From NCBI RefSeq assembly GCF_022539315.1, contig NC_066315.1, positions 99,491,990-99,555,989 on the forward strand: a DNA stretch of 64,000 nucleotides, written 5' to 3'. This document shows positions 26,669-40,700 of this stretch, piece by piece. How positions within the stretch are numbered: position 1 is the first letter of the stretch; each line of letters starts with the position of its first letter. Under the pieces are notes generated by a model that worked only from the letters and a program-made list of their open reading frames with translations, searched no databases and was not told where the DNA came from. Source of the DNA: Serinus canaria. Taxonomy: Eukaryota > Chordata > Aves > Passeriformes > Fringillidae. The translations under genes and the position numbers were made by a program.

Positions 26669-29600
26669 CCTTAAATCCTTGGTCTACTTCCTATTCCAAG
26701 GAACTCAGCGGGCTGAGAAAACCCTTTCCAGCCAGGGCCACTCATGAACACACAGGCTGCTATTTGCATGTGAACACAGTGAGATGAAATTCTATTCTAG
26801 AACTTTCTAATAAACCTGAAGGGAGTTGCTTTTTTATTTCTAACAACAACAGCTTGAGCTTGAGCTGTGTGTGACCTAAAAAGAGAACTGAATGTTTTGC
26901 TTTTGTCTTTTTTGTCCCCTTCCCAAAGTGCCTAGTTCTGCTTGTCTACTCTTGCGCTCTAGTACTACCACCTTTCTCTGGCAATGTTTGAGCACTGCAA
27001 GTGTCCTCACACCTTTTTTTAGATCACTGAAACTAATTTTAGCAAGCCACCAGACAGCTGAGTAGCCAAAACTAAGTTAGCTCAATGCTTACTTTATGGA
27101 AACAACAGATGCATGTCACCAGACTGGGGTGCCTGATATCCCCCAAGGATGACTGATGTTCTGAATTGAAATTTTGTACCTCTTCATTACCACATAAATT
27201 AACTGACTTAAATTCATGAAGTTTTTAAAGACATAATCAACTCACTAGCTTTTTTTCATTTTTTAATTGAAGGCCATCATACCTGAACCTTTATTTGTTT
27301 TGTTCTGTTCTACATTTATAGAATTTTTCTTTGTCGTTCCCATCCATGGATACAATAAAATTTGGGTTTTTGGTTACCAGCATAAAGAAACTGAAATATT
27401 AAAAATGGAGCTGTATTCATCATATAGGAAACTAACTTTTTAGAAAACTGTCCTTGAATCAGAGGAAAATTTTAATTTCTGCCTATTGTTTATATACTAG
27501 ACAGTTCAATGCCAAAACTTCTCTAAATCACAATCTGAAAGTCCCTCATAGACCTAGAATTTGCTAAATTTAAATTATGTGGATACAGACAAAAAGCACA
27601 GTTTGAATATAGTTCAAATAAGTTAAAGTTAGATGGGAGATTTATCATCATAAACAGAATAAATCTGCTGAAATCTGTCTAAGTCAAATGGGGACAGAAC
27701 TAAATAAAATCAACTTTTCAAAGTAAGTATCAGTATTGAAATTAAACTTGAAATTTACCTTGTAAGAAATATTAAATCAGAGGACAAGGAAAACAATAAC
27801 CTGTCAGTTTTATGATATTAATCTAGAAGAAATATATGAAGGTCATTAAGGAGAGAAGATGGTTGATGGCCATGCAATAATACCCCCTCCAAGAGTTACA
27901 TAAATGTCTTTGTAGCTGGTGATAAAGAACAATCCTGATCTTTGCTGACCTCTAGCTTGGCCACAGATTCGTATTTGTTACAAATATCACATGATGCATC
28001 AACATGATGTGTGCACTAAATGTATTCCTTAACAATGAAAGAAGTGAGATACATAATAACTCATGTAAGAATATTAAAATGATTAAATGAATAAGAATGA
28101 GGGAAAAGCATTCCAGTGAAGGAACAGTATCCTGATAATTTGAAAGGGCATTGAGGATCAAGGAAAATTACTTTCAGGCAAAAAGTAAATAAAACATTTG
28201 CCTCTGTGTCCTTCTAATACCTCTGATTCCAGCAAAATACTTCTCCCACAGATATAAAGAAAATTAGGTTAAATTTTAAAAATACAGAAGCTCTGTACTG
28301 TAGCCAAATTAAACTATTCCAAAATACACTGTATTTGCAACTCTTTTAACAGTCAGCAAGTTTGGACGCTGACATTATAATTTCCTAATAATGCTCTTCA
28401 GTATTCTTAAGCCAGCCGCCCAACTTGTAGTCCAATGATATTTATAACTTATGCTAGGATTTTTTAGGTTTGGCTTTGTGTTTTTTATAAGCTGAGAAGT
28501 GGTGGCCTACTGATAATGTTCTTCCTTCACTACTAAGCAAAAGATTCGGATTTAGCTGATGGCATGGGATGTTTTCTCCTAAAGCCAGTGTGATGGAAAC
28601 ACTGCAGTTGTTTCAAAATCCCACAGTAAGCATGTGTATCAGCATTACACTCCTTCCCTTTTCCCCTTCACCAGTGAAAGATGACCACAGACAGGTTCTG
28701 AGAGAAATGCCACATGCTCCTGCTGAGCCAGAAAACAGCACCCTCACCCTCTGTATTTCCTAAGTGAATGAAAGAACCCAGTTTCCAACCTCTGCTCACA
28801 GGCTCTCAGTTATGAGGAGAATGTGCCCCCACCACCCTGACAAACGTCCATCTACTGCTAGCACAGAAATGTTCTTCTGGGTAGAGGGGCAGATAAAAGC
28901 TGGGTGCATTTTTAGCATCTTTCTGTCAAGATTATATTTCAGTGTTTGAAATCATCAATACCTGTGAGAAAAATGGCTGTTTGATCAGATCACTGACACA
29001 GCTGTACCTGACTTTCAAGTTTCTGCTCTAAGACTGAAGGTGTGTAAACAAGGATAAGTCAGTCAGCTGTTATATTTTCAAGTAGATCATGACATGAAAA
29101 GCACAGATACATTCAAAGAATATTGAACTATCAAATGATACTTCATGAAGGGTCTTGAAGGTAAAGAATTATGCAAATGTACTCACTACTATAACAAATA
29201 ATCTTAGAATAAGGGAAAAGCAAGCCAGTTAGAGTTATGGAGGGAAGAAACAGAAAAAACCCTTTTAAACTTGGTTTAACCTCTTACAGAAAAAAAGGTA
29301 GTAGGATTTAGTTTTCTGTTCCAAGACAGTGGACTTAATTCTAGATCCAATTTTTTCCCTCCTTTGTGTTTTGGTTTTGGACACAACATGAGACCTAACA
29401 TTCTTCCTGTCAGAGCCTGTAGACAGGCATCATTTTTTTACAGGGAAAACACACCACCGTTAACACTATAATTTGGTGTATTCCTGGTTTGGTCTGGCCC
29501 TTTCAGCACCATTTTCCAAAGTAGGATTTTGTGACCTTTACTGATCATTGAAGTAGGGTTCACATTCATGTATTTTAAATATGTACTGTTATTCTGTTTT

Positions 29601-30937
29601 CTTGGTCTGATGTTTTAGTGTGTGAATAGATATGATAAACAGTCAGTCTGCACTTTTCAGCAAGCACAACTCAAATCTGTGGAGGTGGTGAGTGAGGGCA
29701 GAGAGGAAACCCACTGATTACCACCTCGGACAGCTGTCTAAGTCTCTCTGTGTACAACCACTGCTTTAATTTCCAGCTACTCTGGACTGTGAGCAAATGC
29801 CCAGGTTTTGGTAAATGCACTGAGGTCAAATGAGTTCCTTCATACACATGTCTAATTTTTCCTCACTTCCATGTGCTGATGAATCATTTTTTCCCAAAAA
29901 TTGTCTGGAAAGAGTGAAAACAAACCATGACCCACAACATCGGAATTGCCCACTGTGGCAGAAGCATGACCAGTCCTTTAGTGACATGGACCTATTCCCC
30001 TGCTTCAGGCTCAGCAGCAAGAGCATAGAGGAGGGAAAAGCAGAACACTGAGTCCAGGAACAGACTTGTGGCATTGCTGCTGACCATTCTGCCAATTAGA
30101 TAAATTGTAACCCACTGCAGTGTGTTCTCTGGAAACCCTAAATCCCATAGCAACTGCAGGAGCATGTGTTCTTACAAGAGCAGTTCACATGAAATGTGTA
30201 TTTTCAATGGAAATCTAATTCAGACCTGTGTTACTATCAAGAACAGCTGAGTTTGTAGCCCTTATAATGTTAACAGACTATTTTTGATTAATAGGTTTTA
30301 ATCACTGTACTATGTACTTATGATTTGCACCTTCACAATCTACTACACTTCTCAGAACATTTCTGACCAGACTGAATCTGCTTACAGATTTTGACTGTGT
30401 TACATAGATGTGTACCACTTCACTTTGAAGGACAGAATACCAAATGTATGACTGTCTTTAATTACATACTGCTTATAATTTTTTCCACCTAGAAAATATA
30501 TTAGTAATGCAGGTATGCATTTGGTTATGTAAATGTCTCAGAAATTTTTATGGAATGTGAAAAGACAGAGCAATTTCAGCACTGTCTGGGTCTCAGAACT
30601 TTAAACAAAGGATTCTCCTTAGATTGACTCAACATTTTTCCAACTTAATAGTTTCAATTGAAATGATTTTATGTAAATCAATTTTGAGTGGAATAAAGAT
30701 ACTTAAAGTTATTTGATTTTTTAAACTTTTCTTTATTAGATGTGAAATATTTGAGGCAGAATATTTAGTTGTATAATAATGGCAAACTATGATAATAAAT
30801 TAATTTTGCTCCACCTATATAGAGAATGAAAATGTTAATTCCCGCATTGCAAAACTCCTGAATCTTACTGATATATTTTCTAACTTGTTATAGACGATCA
30901 CATTCTTGGCTATAAATTTCCTAAAAGAAATACTTAC
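26669..30937. other. Non-coding stretch
   Basis: Intronic sequence between the hairpin pair and the GNAL exon. Beyond the donor site I see nothing recognisable. Confidence 0.55.
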
Positions 30938-31035
30938 TACTGTGCACAGTCAATCAGCTGATATTCGTTTGACCTCTCGAAGCACGCCTTTACACCTTCA
31001 TCATCCCAGAGCTTTTTTGCATGTTCAAAGAACTC
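30938..31035 (-). CDS. GNAL: GNAL internal coding exon (G-olf alpha, exon 6 equivalent)
   Basis: Internal exon of the stimulatory G-protein alpha subunit of the Gs/olf class, which couples receptors to adenylyl cyclase at the inner face of the plasma membrane. Seen: read on the minus strand, the 98 nt encode 32 complete codons plus two bases (TA) of a Tyr codon, starting in phase 0 with Glu-Phe-Phe-Glu and ending ...Gln-(Tyr). The segment [18 protein letters not shown] and then QLIDCAQ are plain. Known: [10 protein letters not shown] belongs to the alpha-helical domain of G-alpha, and the corresponding GNAS exon has the same limits. G-olf has [12 protein letters not shown] where Gs has LWEDEGVRACYE, so GNAL is favoured over GNAS. 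The acceptor is a pyrimidine-rich tract ending TTTTCAG at 31036 and the donor is GTAAGTA at 30937-30931. There are no stops or frameshifts. The P-loop, switch regions and C-terminus lie in other exons, which I did not find here. Residual doubt is GNAL versus another Gs-class paralogue. Confidence 0.9.
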
Positions 31036-31593
31036 CTGAAAATGGGAAATGCAATAAATCAGAGAACATATCTCAATTTTTTCAATCCCCAATCTGAGCT
31101 GTTCCTTCCCCCAACCATCATGCTTTATGCTTTGCAAAATGATAGATTATACACTTACAGAAGAAAAGCTATAAGCATTTATTAGCAAAGTTACAATAAA
31201 GTATACAAAACATGGCTGCTGAGAGTTTCCAGGACATGATATATAATGAAGACTGTCTTCAAAATTCATGCCTGTCCATATACAAAATTTACTGTAAGTA
31301 CAAAAGTTACCTAGAAGAATGTTCACTTCATTTTTAACTGAATTTATGCTTCTGTCATGGAAAAGGCATAAAAGTGACACAAAAAGCCACTCAGCTTATA
31401 AACATTAGCTTTCCAGAGAAAGAACCAGCCTGGAACTTGAAAAATATTGTGCAACTTTTCCTGAAAAACACAACTTTCCGCTACTTGGTATTTTCTCATG
31501 CATTATAATAACTTGATTGCAAGACTTTCAGAGTCTTTGCTCAACACTGCATCCTCCAAACAGCTGCCTGGCACAATGTGTTGTTCCTAGCAG

Positions 31594-31712
31594 CTATCCC
31601 AGGCTACCCAATCCAGAAAGGTCTGCCAGCAAGCTTAATTCAGAATGATTTGGAAGAGGAACCAAAGCTGTCCTTTGTGCCAGAGAAGCCACAGCCACGC
31701 ACGGGCAGAGAG
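31594..31712 (+). other. Candidate antisense exon close to the GNAL exon
   Basis: On the plus strand, TGTTGTTCCTAGCAG makes a good acceptor ending at 31593, and GAG|GTAGGT makes a donor at 31712/31713. The 119 nt between are open in one frame and rich in Pro, Glu and Lys (for example EEEPKLSFVPEKPQPRTGRE). It lies 0.56 kb from the GNAL exon on the opposite strand, so if expressed it would belong to an antisense transcript. No homology was recognised. Such acceptor/donor pairs occur by chance in windows of this size. Confidence 0.13.
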
Positions 31713-34700
31713 GTAGGTCCAACCCTGCCTGCTGGCTCCTTTTCTCTAGCCCCAGTTCTAGAGACTCCAGGATCCAGCTTGCTTTAAAGCTGGGAGTCCA
31801 TTTTGTGTTTTATCCTTTCTGGTAAATGACACTGTAACAGAGTTTTTCCAGCTACATAGTTCTAAATTCAAATGAAGGATGTTTAGATGAATTAGTATTT
31901 CCTTTATTATATGGCCCTTTCCTCCCTTGAACAAAATTGTTAAAGCAATACGTCAACTCAAACAGAGAAGTTGTTTTCTTAACACCTCAACACTGCTAAT
32001 AAATCAGTGGAGTCCTTTGGTTAGTCACAAATTTGTGAAACCTAACAAATTGCTTTTCCACAGTTCAACTTGGCTCTGTGTAAAATAGGTGAAATACCAC
32101 TATTCACTTCATGATCCTGTCAAAATTTTGCATAAACATCTAAATTCTGAAACTTTTCTGAAATTGCTTGCCAGTCTCTCCCCACATCTTTTCAGGATGT
32201 AAAACCTTTTCCCATTTTTTCCCACCAACTATACCATGCACAATGTAGGGAGAGAGAAAATTCCATTCTTTAAGAAGTTTTGAAAATGTTAGAGAAAAGA
32301 AGATATTAAAGCAGAAACCTATGAGAAACCTTTGCAGAAAGTCTTGGATGGAGAGAAGAAGCAACACCATATATAGAAAGATGCTTATCCTGCCCCTGAA
32401 ATTTATTTCTTCACTTGGTGAGGACATGTTTATTTAGTCTTTGTTATTTTTATTACTTATATAACTATTGTTTTAAACACTGCAGATCCACCTTTTGAAG
32501 CGATGCTACAGCTATTATAATCTCTCTGTTCCTACATCAGGAAAAAAGCAAAAACAAGCTGAAGAAAGGACAAGATATCAAACTAAAGTAGAAAGAGAAA
32601 GCGGACACACATAACAGAGAGAACGACTACAAGAAAAAGAAAGAACTGGAAAAGTCAAAATGATAAATACCAGAAACCATGGAACATTCCTCACAGATGA
32701 AGCTTATGCTTGATTGATACCTGGGGCATCAGCTGAATGCCTCTCACTTGCTGGCATCTCTGGCCAAAGAAAGCATTGCCTTCTCAGTGGATGGAGTGAA
32801 CTGTGGGTAAGTGTCAGGTCCTGAGGCAGAAGGAGCCAGCTCTCCATCCCCTCAGATGGGAGCAGTGTCCAACCCAGCCCTTCCTCCCACAGGCACTCAC
32901 TGTTACAGGTGTGGGGTCTGAGCACAGTGTGGCTGCCTTCTCCTCCTCCCCATCAGGGGGTGGGAATTCCCACCCACCCTGAAAGCCATCTCCAAGGGGA
33001 ATAAACATGTAAAAAAACATTCCCATTCAGCCCCACAGAGCCTACAGGAAGGGGAGGGGATGAGGAGGAGGTGAGTGTAAAGGTATCCTTTTCTGAAGGG
33101 TGGCATGGATTGAGAGATCAGCTGAAAACATAACTAATGAAGTAAATAAACAAATAAATAAAGTTGCATAGCTATAGTAGCTCCTCACTACTGCCTTTAC
33201 ATCCTCTGTATGAGCTTTATTTACTCTTAAAAATCTCTTCTGAAAAAGAGGCAATCATTTCAGCTCAGCTTCTTGAGACCCTACAAATATGTTGTAAATA
33301 CAGGATTTCCATATATAATGCTTCAAATATTTCCACCTGACCATTATGTCTATGCAGTCTATTTAAAATTACTTCCAGACTTCTAGTCCTAAGCAAATCA
33401 TATAAAGCAGAGCAAATATACTTCCCTCATTAAAATGTACCAATCTACTGCAGAGGAGTACACTTGATTGCAAATTGCCTCCCACACAGCTAGCTACTCG
33501 ATCCTTCCTTCCCAGGTGACTAAAGCCTTCCAGAAAAATCCTGTTTCATTTCAAGGTGCCAAGTACCATGATCCAACTTTCACACTTGTTTTTAACCCTT
33601 CTCTTGTCTGCTCTAAGTTCCTCAGTATTTCTTCTGCTCATCTGCATAAGGTCCCCCATTGCAAGCACAGAGGAGGATTCTGCACATGGCAAAGATATCT
33701 GGATGGCAGCCCCCTCTCCATCACAGACAACATCCAGACAGCAGTTACCATGTCAGCTTCAACCCCTGCCATCAAGGCCCTTTTGCCTGACCAGCCTTCC
33801 AACAATCACTCCCCTCAAATCCTTACAACTCATTGCTATGAATCCCAATGCTTGTCACTTCATCCTCCTTCCTCCCACCACGGCCACACTGTGGCCACCT
33901 CAATGGCAAACAGGCGCTGGTGTGGCCTCTGGGCTCTGCCTGCCCTGCAGCACCTGCTCTGGGGCTGCACTATCCTTGGGGTGGCAGCCACAGCTGGCAA
34001 TTCCTGTCATGAGGAAAGAGCCAGGGTAATTCAAAGGACAGAGAATTCAGCTTTGCTGTGACCATGGTAGCTTCCATTCTGAGCTGGTCAAACTAAGACT
34101 TTCTCAAAGGTGTGACTCCTGGAAAGTGGCTCCTCAGTTCTTAGAAATCACGAGCCAGGTCCTTAAAGAAACCTCGACTGGGACAGAATAAAACAGGAAG
34201 ATGGTAAATCACTCTGGTAATCTAATGCACTGTGTTTGCAACTGACTTCTATCAGATCAAAGCCACCAAAATCTACCAAAATATTTAGCATACTGAAGAG
34301 AACCAGGAAACAATGTACTGTGCTTGAGAGCAGAAAACCACCTATGTCATGAGCAAACAAAACAGTTTTTTCAACTAAACTCTTCCTTAGGGATGGAGGC
34401 ATACAAAGAGTTGCACCTATTGATAAACATATAAAATAAAGCAATCAATAGATTTTTAATTTAGTATTTTAAGTGGAGTACTAAAGAAGTAAATGATAAT
34501 GCTTTAGATCTCATGAGGTACAGGTGCCATGAACTGCAGGTACTTTTTACATTGCACACATTAATTTACACCATTTATCTAAGAATTTATACTGATCGCT
34601 AGACCATACAAAACCTTGATGTGATATTTGGATATCATCAAAATGAAGATGTAACACACAACACCTCAAATATTTATGAATATAAAACTATTTGGAAATT

Positions 34701-37700
34701 TTCCACTCTTCCTGAGACAATCCAAAACCTCAGCCCTGCATACCTGAACCTCCTTCTCAAATTTTGCTATAAATAATCATATATCATTCAGAAATCATGA
34801 AGAGCCAAAAGAAGGTTAAGAACAGCTTGATCTGATCTAAACAATAGCCTATTTTTACTGTGTTTTAAAAGGTCTTGTAAAAATATTTTTACTCACCTAA
34901 TTCAGGGAAAAATTTCCTGATTCAATGTATTCCCATACATAGAATTCCAAGAAAACAATACAGGTAACAAATGCAATGTAATACAGCTAAGCCTCAGGGC
35001 ACTGTTTTTCAGCTTTGTCTTACTAGAAGTTACAGCCTGATCTAGATATTCAATTTCCCTTATTTTGGAAATAAACTTTTTTATTGGTAGGTTACCTTAG
35101 AAACCTCCTCCCCCTTATAACTCCTAAATAAAAAAAATTCAAGTAGCCAAGAAATGTACTTAGTTCACTTTTTAGATACCTAAATTTGGAATAAACACTA
35201 TTGATGATTAAACAATTACGTATCTTCATGAACAGATCTTTATGTATTTTGGAAAAAAGAAGTTTTCATCTAACTGCTTTACAAACCACAAAAGTTCATG
35301 TTAGGTCAGGAATGAAATTTTTATTCTACTAAGATTCGTTCTGCCTTTCTTCCGGATGGAGCATACATTTAATATTCCTGAGAACATCTATCCTGATGTC
35401 CCCTTCAGTCTCCCAGAAAGTGGAATGTAAAAGGCTCCATCCAGAGCCATATTTTCTACCTCTGTTAATATATTGTAAACATGGAAACAACTGCTTAGAT
35501 CAATGTGAAATCAATCTCCCTCAAGCCAAAATTTATGCTCTTATTCTCCTAAGCTTCAGGACTGTCAGGACTGTAAGACAATTTCTCATCTTAAACACAG
35601 ATTAAACTTGTCTGATTACCTGACAACCACTTAAAGAAGTGGCAAACGTTACACATTTTCATAGTTCTGCCATTGTGGGTGTGAAATGAAGTCATCACTT
35701 CTATTCTGAATTTCAGTTACTACTTCTTCTCTCAAGTACTTAACCAAACAAAAAAGTAAATCACACAATGCCTTAAAAATCTCCACCTAACACCTCCCCA
35801 ACTCCCAATGACAACTGCCGTGCAAGATAATCCAGAGTATTAATTCACACAGGAAGGGAGGTATGTGCCTCCCCACTGAGCAAGGTACTTGTACCTCCCA
35901 ATGCATAGTGCAGGGCTTATGTGTCTATATCCATACAGGCAGTCCCAGTCTCCCATCTATGGAACCACGGAAACATTTTCTGGAATAAAAGAGTGACAAC
36001 TGATGGGGAACATTGTAATATCATAAGGATGACACCCAGTGGAGTCAAATGAAGGGTGTATAGGCAAACTACCAACATTTCTAAATGTTGCATGTTTGAC
36101 TCTGCAATTCAAACAATATCCTTTGAAGCATCCTTTTCTGTACCAAATCTAAAGACAAAACGGAACCAGATCCATCAGCCTTCTGAAAAGTCCCAGAGCA
36201 TGACAGCAACAGCAAACAGCAGGATGCCATGCTGTTACAGCAGAGGACAGACAGCAACACGGTGTGGGAGAGGTGACTGGGAGGAAGAACTCTAACCTAG
36301 CACTTTCATCTCCTCCCACAGAGCTGTGAGTGGTGCCCAGGGGATGATCAGAGTGACTGCATCGTGGGTGATGGGAAGCTCAGCCGAGCTCCCCCTCATG
36401 CTCCAGAAAACTTCACAGCTCCTGGGGCTGGGCTGCTGCCCTGGCAGATGCCACAAATCTGAGCGGTTTTTCAGTATTCTGTTGGGTTTTGCAGCATAGG
36501 CCTTGTAAAGTAACAGAAGAATGGCAATCTAAACCCAGCATTTAACTGAGGTGGCTGTAAACAGATGTTCCAAGAAACCCACAATAGACAGTGAGTGACA
36601 ATCTGCCCCAGTGACTCCAATTATTACTGGTTTGCTTGTACCAAGTGTAGCAACTAATTTTCTATTAAAATTGCTCTTCATCCCCAAACATCTACTGAGT
36701 GCAAATGCAAGCTGTGTCAACAAAAAAAAACCCCATTAAATGGATTTAATGATTGGGTGAAGTATAAGGTAAGGCACCCAAGAGAGAAGGAAGCCTGCTC
36801 AGTTACCTCTTCCACAAACAAGCACAGCCTCTTGATAATCAGCCTCTTGTTTACGAATTAAAAGTGTCCCTTATGGCTCAGTCAGCTCTCCTTAATCCTT
36901 TATGAAATGTTCTGCCTAACAAGGGAGCTGTTTTGCTCTAGGTATACAAAATGCAGCTGCTCAAACTCCTAATGCCTGCAATGAAGACAGGCAAACAGGT
37001 ACAATTTAAAAACAAAAGGAGAATAGTGACTTTAATTTTCCCAACAGCAGCATTGTCAAAACCTTCATTAGCACCAAAACAATAGCACAAGAAACACTGC
37101 AATGACGAAGTAGGGAGGGGTGGCCAACTAGCACACAAGGACCATGCTCTACAGTAGGGTTCGCATGTTTCTAAAGAACCAGCACTTACAGTAGATTAAT
37201 TATACAGAAACCTTTAGGAAAAGTACAACCTCCACCCCCTGCAAAGTATTTTCTGTTGTAATTTGTGGGTGTGCAATAATCAATGCAATTACTCTGCTAG
37301 TTAGTGACTCATTCTGATAGGCACAGCAGCAGTTTGGCCTCTAACCCTCCTCCAAAACCTAACTTCAGATCTGTCTAAGAGAATTACAGGATAATACATC
37401 CAGATCTACCTCTGTTCATTTTCACTGGACTTATTTTGCCTTTTTTTTAAGGTCAGATGCAACAGTCTTCAAGCATGATCAGTTTGCACTAAGCATAACC
37501 TCAGTTCATTAGAGCTGAACATGGGGGGATGGCAAATACTGCCTTCACAGAACACAACCTGTGCTAGGGCATCTCACATTCCAAGAAAACAAAACTAGTA
37601 TATTATTAACTCCTAGGAGAATCTTATCTGACTTGCAAGTAAAAGGAAAGAAGCTGGGGCAACAAACAGCATTTATAAATGTATAAAAGCACGTAGCCAC

Positions 37701-40700
37701 CTCAAGCCCCTGTGTAACACCACTAGACAAAATGCATCAGCTGTGGAGCTCGCTGACAGTGTTCACAAACCATGCGTGTGACCAGCATGGATATATTCTA
37801 CATTCCTTTCCTGAACTATTTCTGTGACTTCACTTTTAAGCTCTTACTCTACACTAAATTTCCAAGAAGAGTGTGCAGTTGAGGGATCAGCCTGATCGCC
37901 CTAGCAGTTCTATTTCTGCCTGCTGGAAACATGTTCCATCTGCCATCTTATTTTATAGAAATCAACAAGTTCAACTTTCATAGATCACAAAACTCATCTG
38001 CAAGGTCTGAGAAATGATACATGCTTCAAACTTGTATCTGTCAAGCAGTAAAAAAAGGTCCAAAAGGTCTTCAGATCATATGAGCAAAAATACTAAGATG
38101 ATTTTGTACTTTTGTAATATTTTGAGGCCAGCACTGTGATTTGGATAGGCTTTGCAAAGAAGAATACATTATAAGCCAGAGAACAGTTCCACATTTTTTC
38201 CTTCACTACCTGTTAAATAGTGGAGCTTTTTTGCCAAGCTAGATAACAAAGCTTTTATCATACTATTACAAAAAACCTCTGATTCAGTCTTCTAGTTTCC
38301 ATTTTAACTGTGTACTTCAAGTTTCAGTCTGTTCAAATCCTTGAACATTGCTGCCCACCTGCTATTTTAAGGGGCCACCAAGCTCTCAACTAAGAAAAGA
38401 AGGAGAGATAATTTAAGCAAATTACTTAGTGTATATAGTGCCTAAAAAATGTGTTGAGGATGGAAAGCTCACACCCATTCTTTTCCTTGAAATCATGGTG
38501 GCTTTGGAGAGTCAGGACCTCTCCGTGAATGTACATAAAAGCTCTCAATTAAAAAAAAAAAACAACCCACCTCTCAAAATATTTGTGAAAGTAATTAAAG
38601 GTGCATTACACAATCCTATAACATTGCTGTCCTTTGTATTTCTGAAGCACTTGTGGAAAGAAAAATGTAGGAACTGTTAAAATTCCCTCAAGCAGAATTT
38701 TTTTGTGGACAACAGATGACAACAAAGCATGAAATTATTCTGCAAGTGCTGAACAAGATGCAAAAAGAATTAAAAATATGTAATGACTTGACAAAAATTG
38801 GTAGCAAGTGATTTATCCCTGTTATCAAAATGCTGCTTACACAGTTGTCTTTTGTAGAGCACTGAGCCTTGAAACTGGAAAAATTACTGAAAACCACATA
38901 ACCTGTATGTCACCTGTACTGGGAGAGGCTTTCTTGTTGTTTATTTACCGAAAGCAATAATGGCACCATGAAAGTGTACAGATTCTGTAGGACAAAACTT
39001 GTTTCTTAAACTGACTAGGTAAGACTAAACAGAACAGAGTCTGTGTGGAATAAAGGAAGGCAAATCAGCCCACAGCACTTTTGTTACTGATTCTGGTTCT
39101 GCAATCATTTAACTCCTGGGCCTTTGCAATGAACATCATATTCAATTTAAAGTCAATATAACATCCAGTCAGTAAGTGTGTATAGCCCACTCTGCAATCC
39201 TTGACAAAGGGAGCACGATGGAATTGAAAAGTGCTGCTGTTGGACAATTATTATAAAATAGTAAACTTGAGGCATTTCATGGCAGGAAATATTACCAAGA
39301 TTTTTATTTTCAAAACACTGGCCAAAACAAATAACTTACAGGCTGTAAGTGGAATCAGAATTGGACCTGAGTCCTCCCTGATTATAAATCTCAAGTAGCC
39401 TTGTATTAGTTCACATTTTGTATTAGCTGTACAGTAAGGTAATTTTCTATTCCATGCCATAAGGTATTTGGGCACAAATCAGTACAAAAATTGGAGACCC
39501 TCCAGTGGATTGTTATTTCATTGAGTAGTGAAAATCATGAAGTTAATTCTCACCCGCTGCTTCCAGAGATAAATCTAAATGTAGGTTAAATGTAACTTTG
39601 TCACCTTTTGACACTGAGAACCTGGCTCACGTGCAAGTTGCTCCTGCATGCTTTCAGCCCCTCTTACAAGTCTGTTGTCATTACTGAGTGTGAGGACTCC
39701 CCCAAAGAAGTCAAACCAGTGGAGTACAACAACGCTGAGGGGAGGCAGCTCTTCCCTGTTCCCAGGCGGTTCTCCTGCCCTGCCCATAGTGAACCCCTGC
39801 TGCTTCTGTAAATACAGTTCCAGAGTGAAGACAAGTGTCCAGCAAGCTGTACACAGGACTGCAGCCTGCGCTTCTTCAATAAGAAAAGTTTCTACTACTC
39901 CCAGCTTCAACTTTTTTCCTTAAACCAGTTTTGAAGGTCATACATCAAGAACTATTTCATGCTCAAATATGCAGTTTATTATTTGTAAGTGATTTCCTAC
40001 CAGACAAGTGGTTTGCAAGGACAGGGAACTCTCATTTCCTTTTATAGATTTGATTCGGAAATAAATGCTGGCAACATCACGTGACAAATGGGCAGCATCC
40101 ACAACTTGAGCAACTCTCATAACTGGATCAGAAAGTAATGGAAAAGCCAGCCTGCTGCTGCCAGATCTATTTAGTGGCCTGTTCCTCTGCCCAAGTTTTA
40201 TCTAAATTCTTCAGCATTATCTCTCTTCATTTGACACTTCTTCCTGTCCTTATCCATGTGCAAAACCCTAGTTTCAGCACACTAACTTACTCATTCTTAA
40301 ATATTTATACTAGTAGGAAAAGGCAATACAAGTCTTTATTATATCTCTATGGCTAAACTGAATTGAGTTTCAGGAAACTTTTTCTTCTAATTAACAACAA
40401 GTGTATATATGTATGCATACGAGTAAGGACTTTCTATGAAAAGCAAAAACTTCTTTGTATTTCTATCTGATAGCTGTTGCCTTTTAGAACTGTTCTGGGA
40501 AATGACTGGATACAACTGCATGAACTAGTAATTTTGACTATCTGAAAGTAATGCATTTTAAAGGAACCCCATAGTTTGAAGATGTGCTTACAACATTTAT
40601 GGATGCAAAATTACATTATTATTCAGTAAGATTAAGGCATCTTAATAAAGCTCTGAGATATAATAAAAGTAAATGCAAGGAAATCTTGGCTGCAATTTAC

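Larger units (their letters stand above)
1..30937 (-). other. GNAL: GNAL intron downstream of the recognised exon (partial)
   Basis: Inferred intron, from the GT donor at 30937-30936 to beyond the left edge. I searched the minus strand for the next Gs-class exons by their conserved peptides (the DYTPTDQ region, DLLRCRVLTSGIFE, FDVGGQRDERRKW, FLNKQD, and the HYCYPHFTCA terminal exon) and saw none. The intron therefore appears to exceed 30.9 kb, unless an exon was missed by eye. Contents noted separately are a CR1 fragment, homopolymers, short tandem duplications and a hairpin pair. Confidence 0.65.

Noticed and set aside
33468..34061. Open frames of 197 and 157 codons in two plus-strand frames
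   Set aside because: They overlap in different frames, show low-complexity Ser/Thr/Pro/His-rich composition without a domain, and lack an evident promoter or splice structure. They are best explained by a stop-poor local composition.
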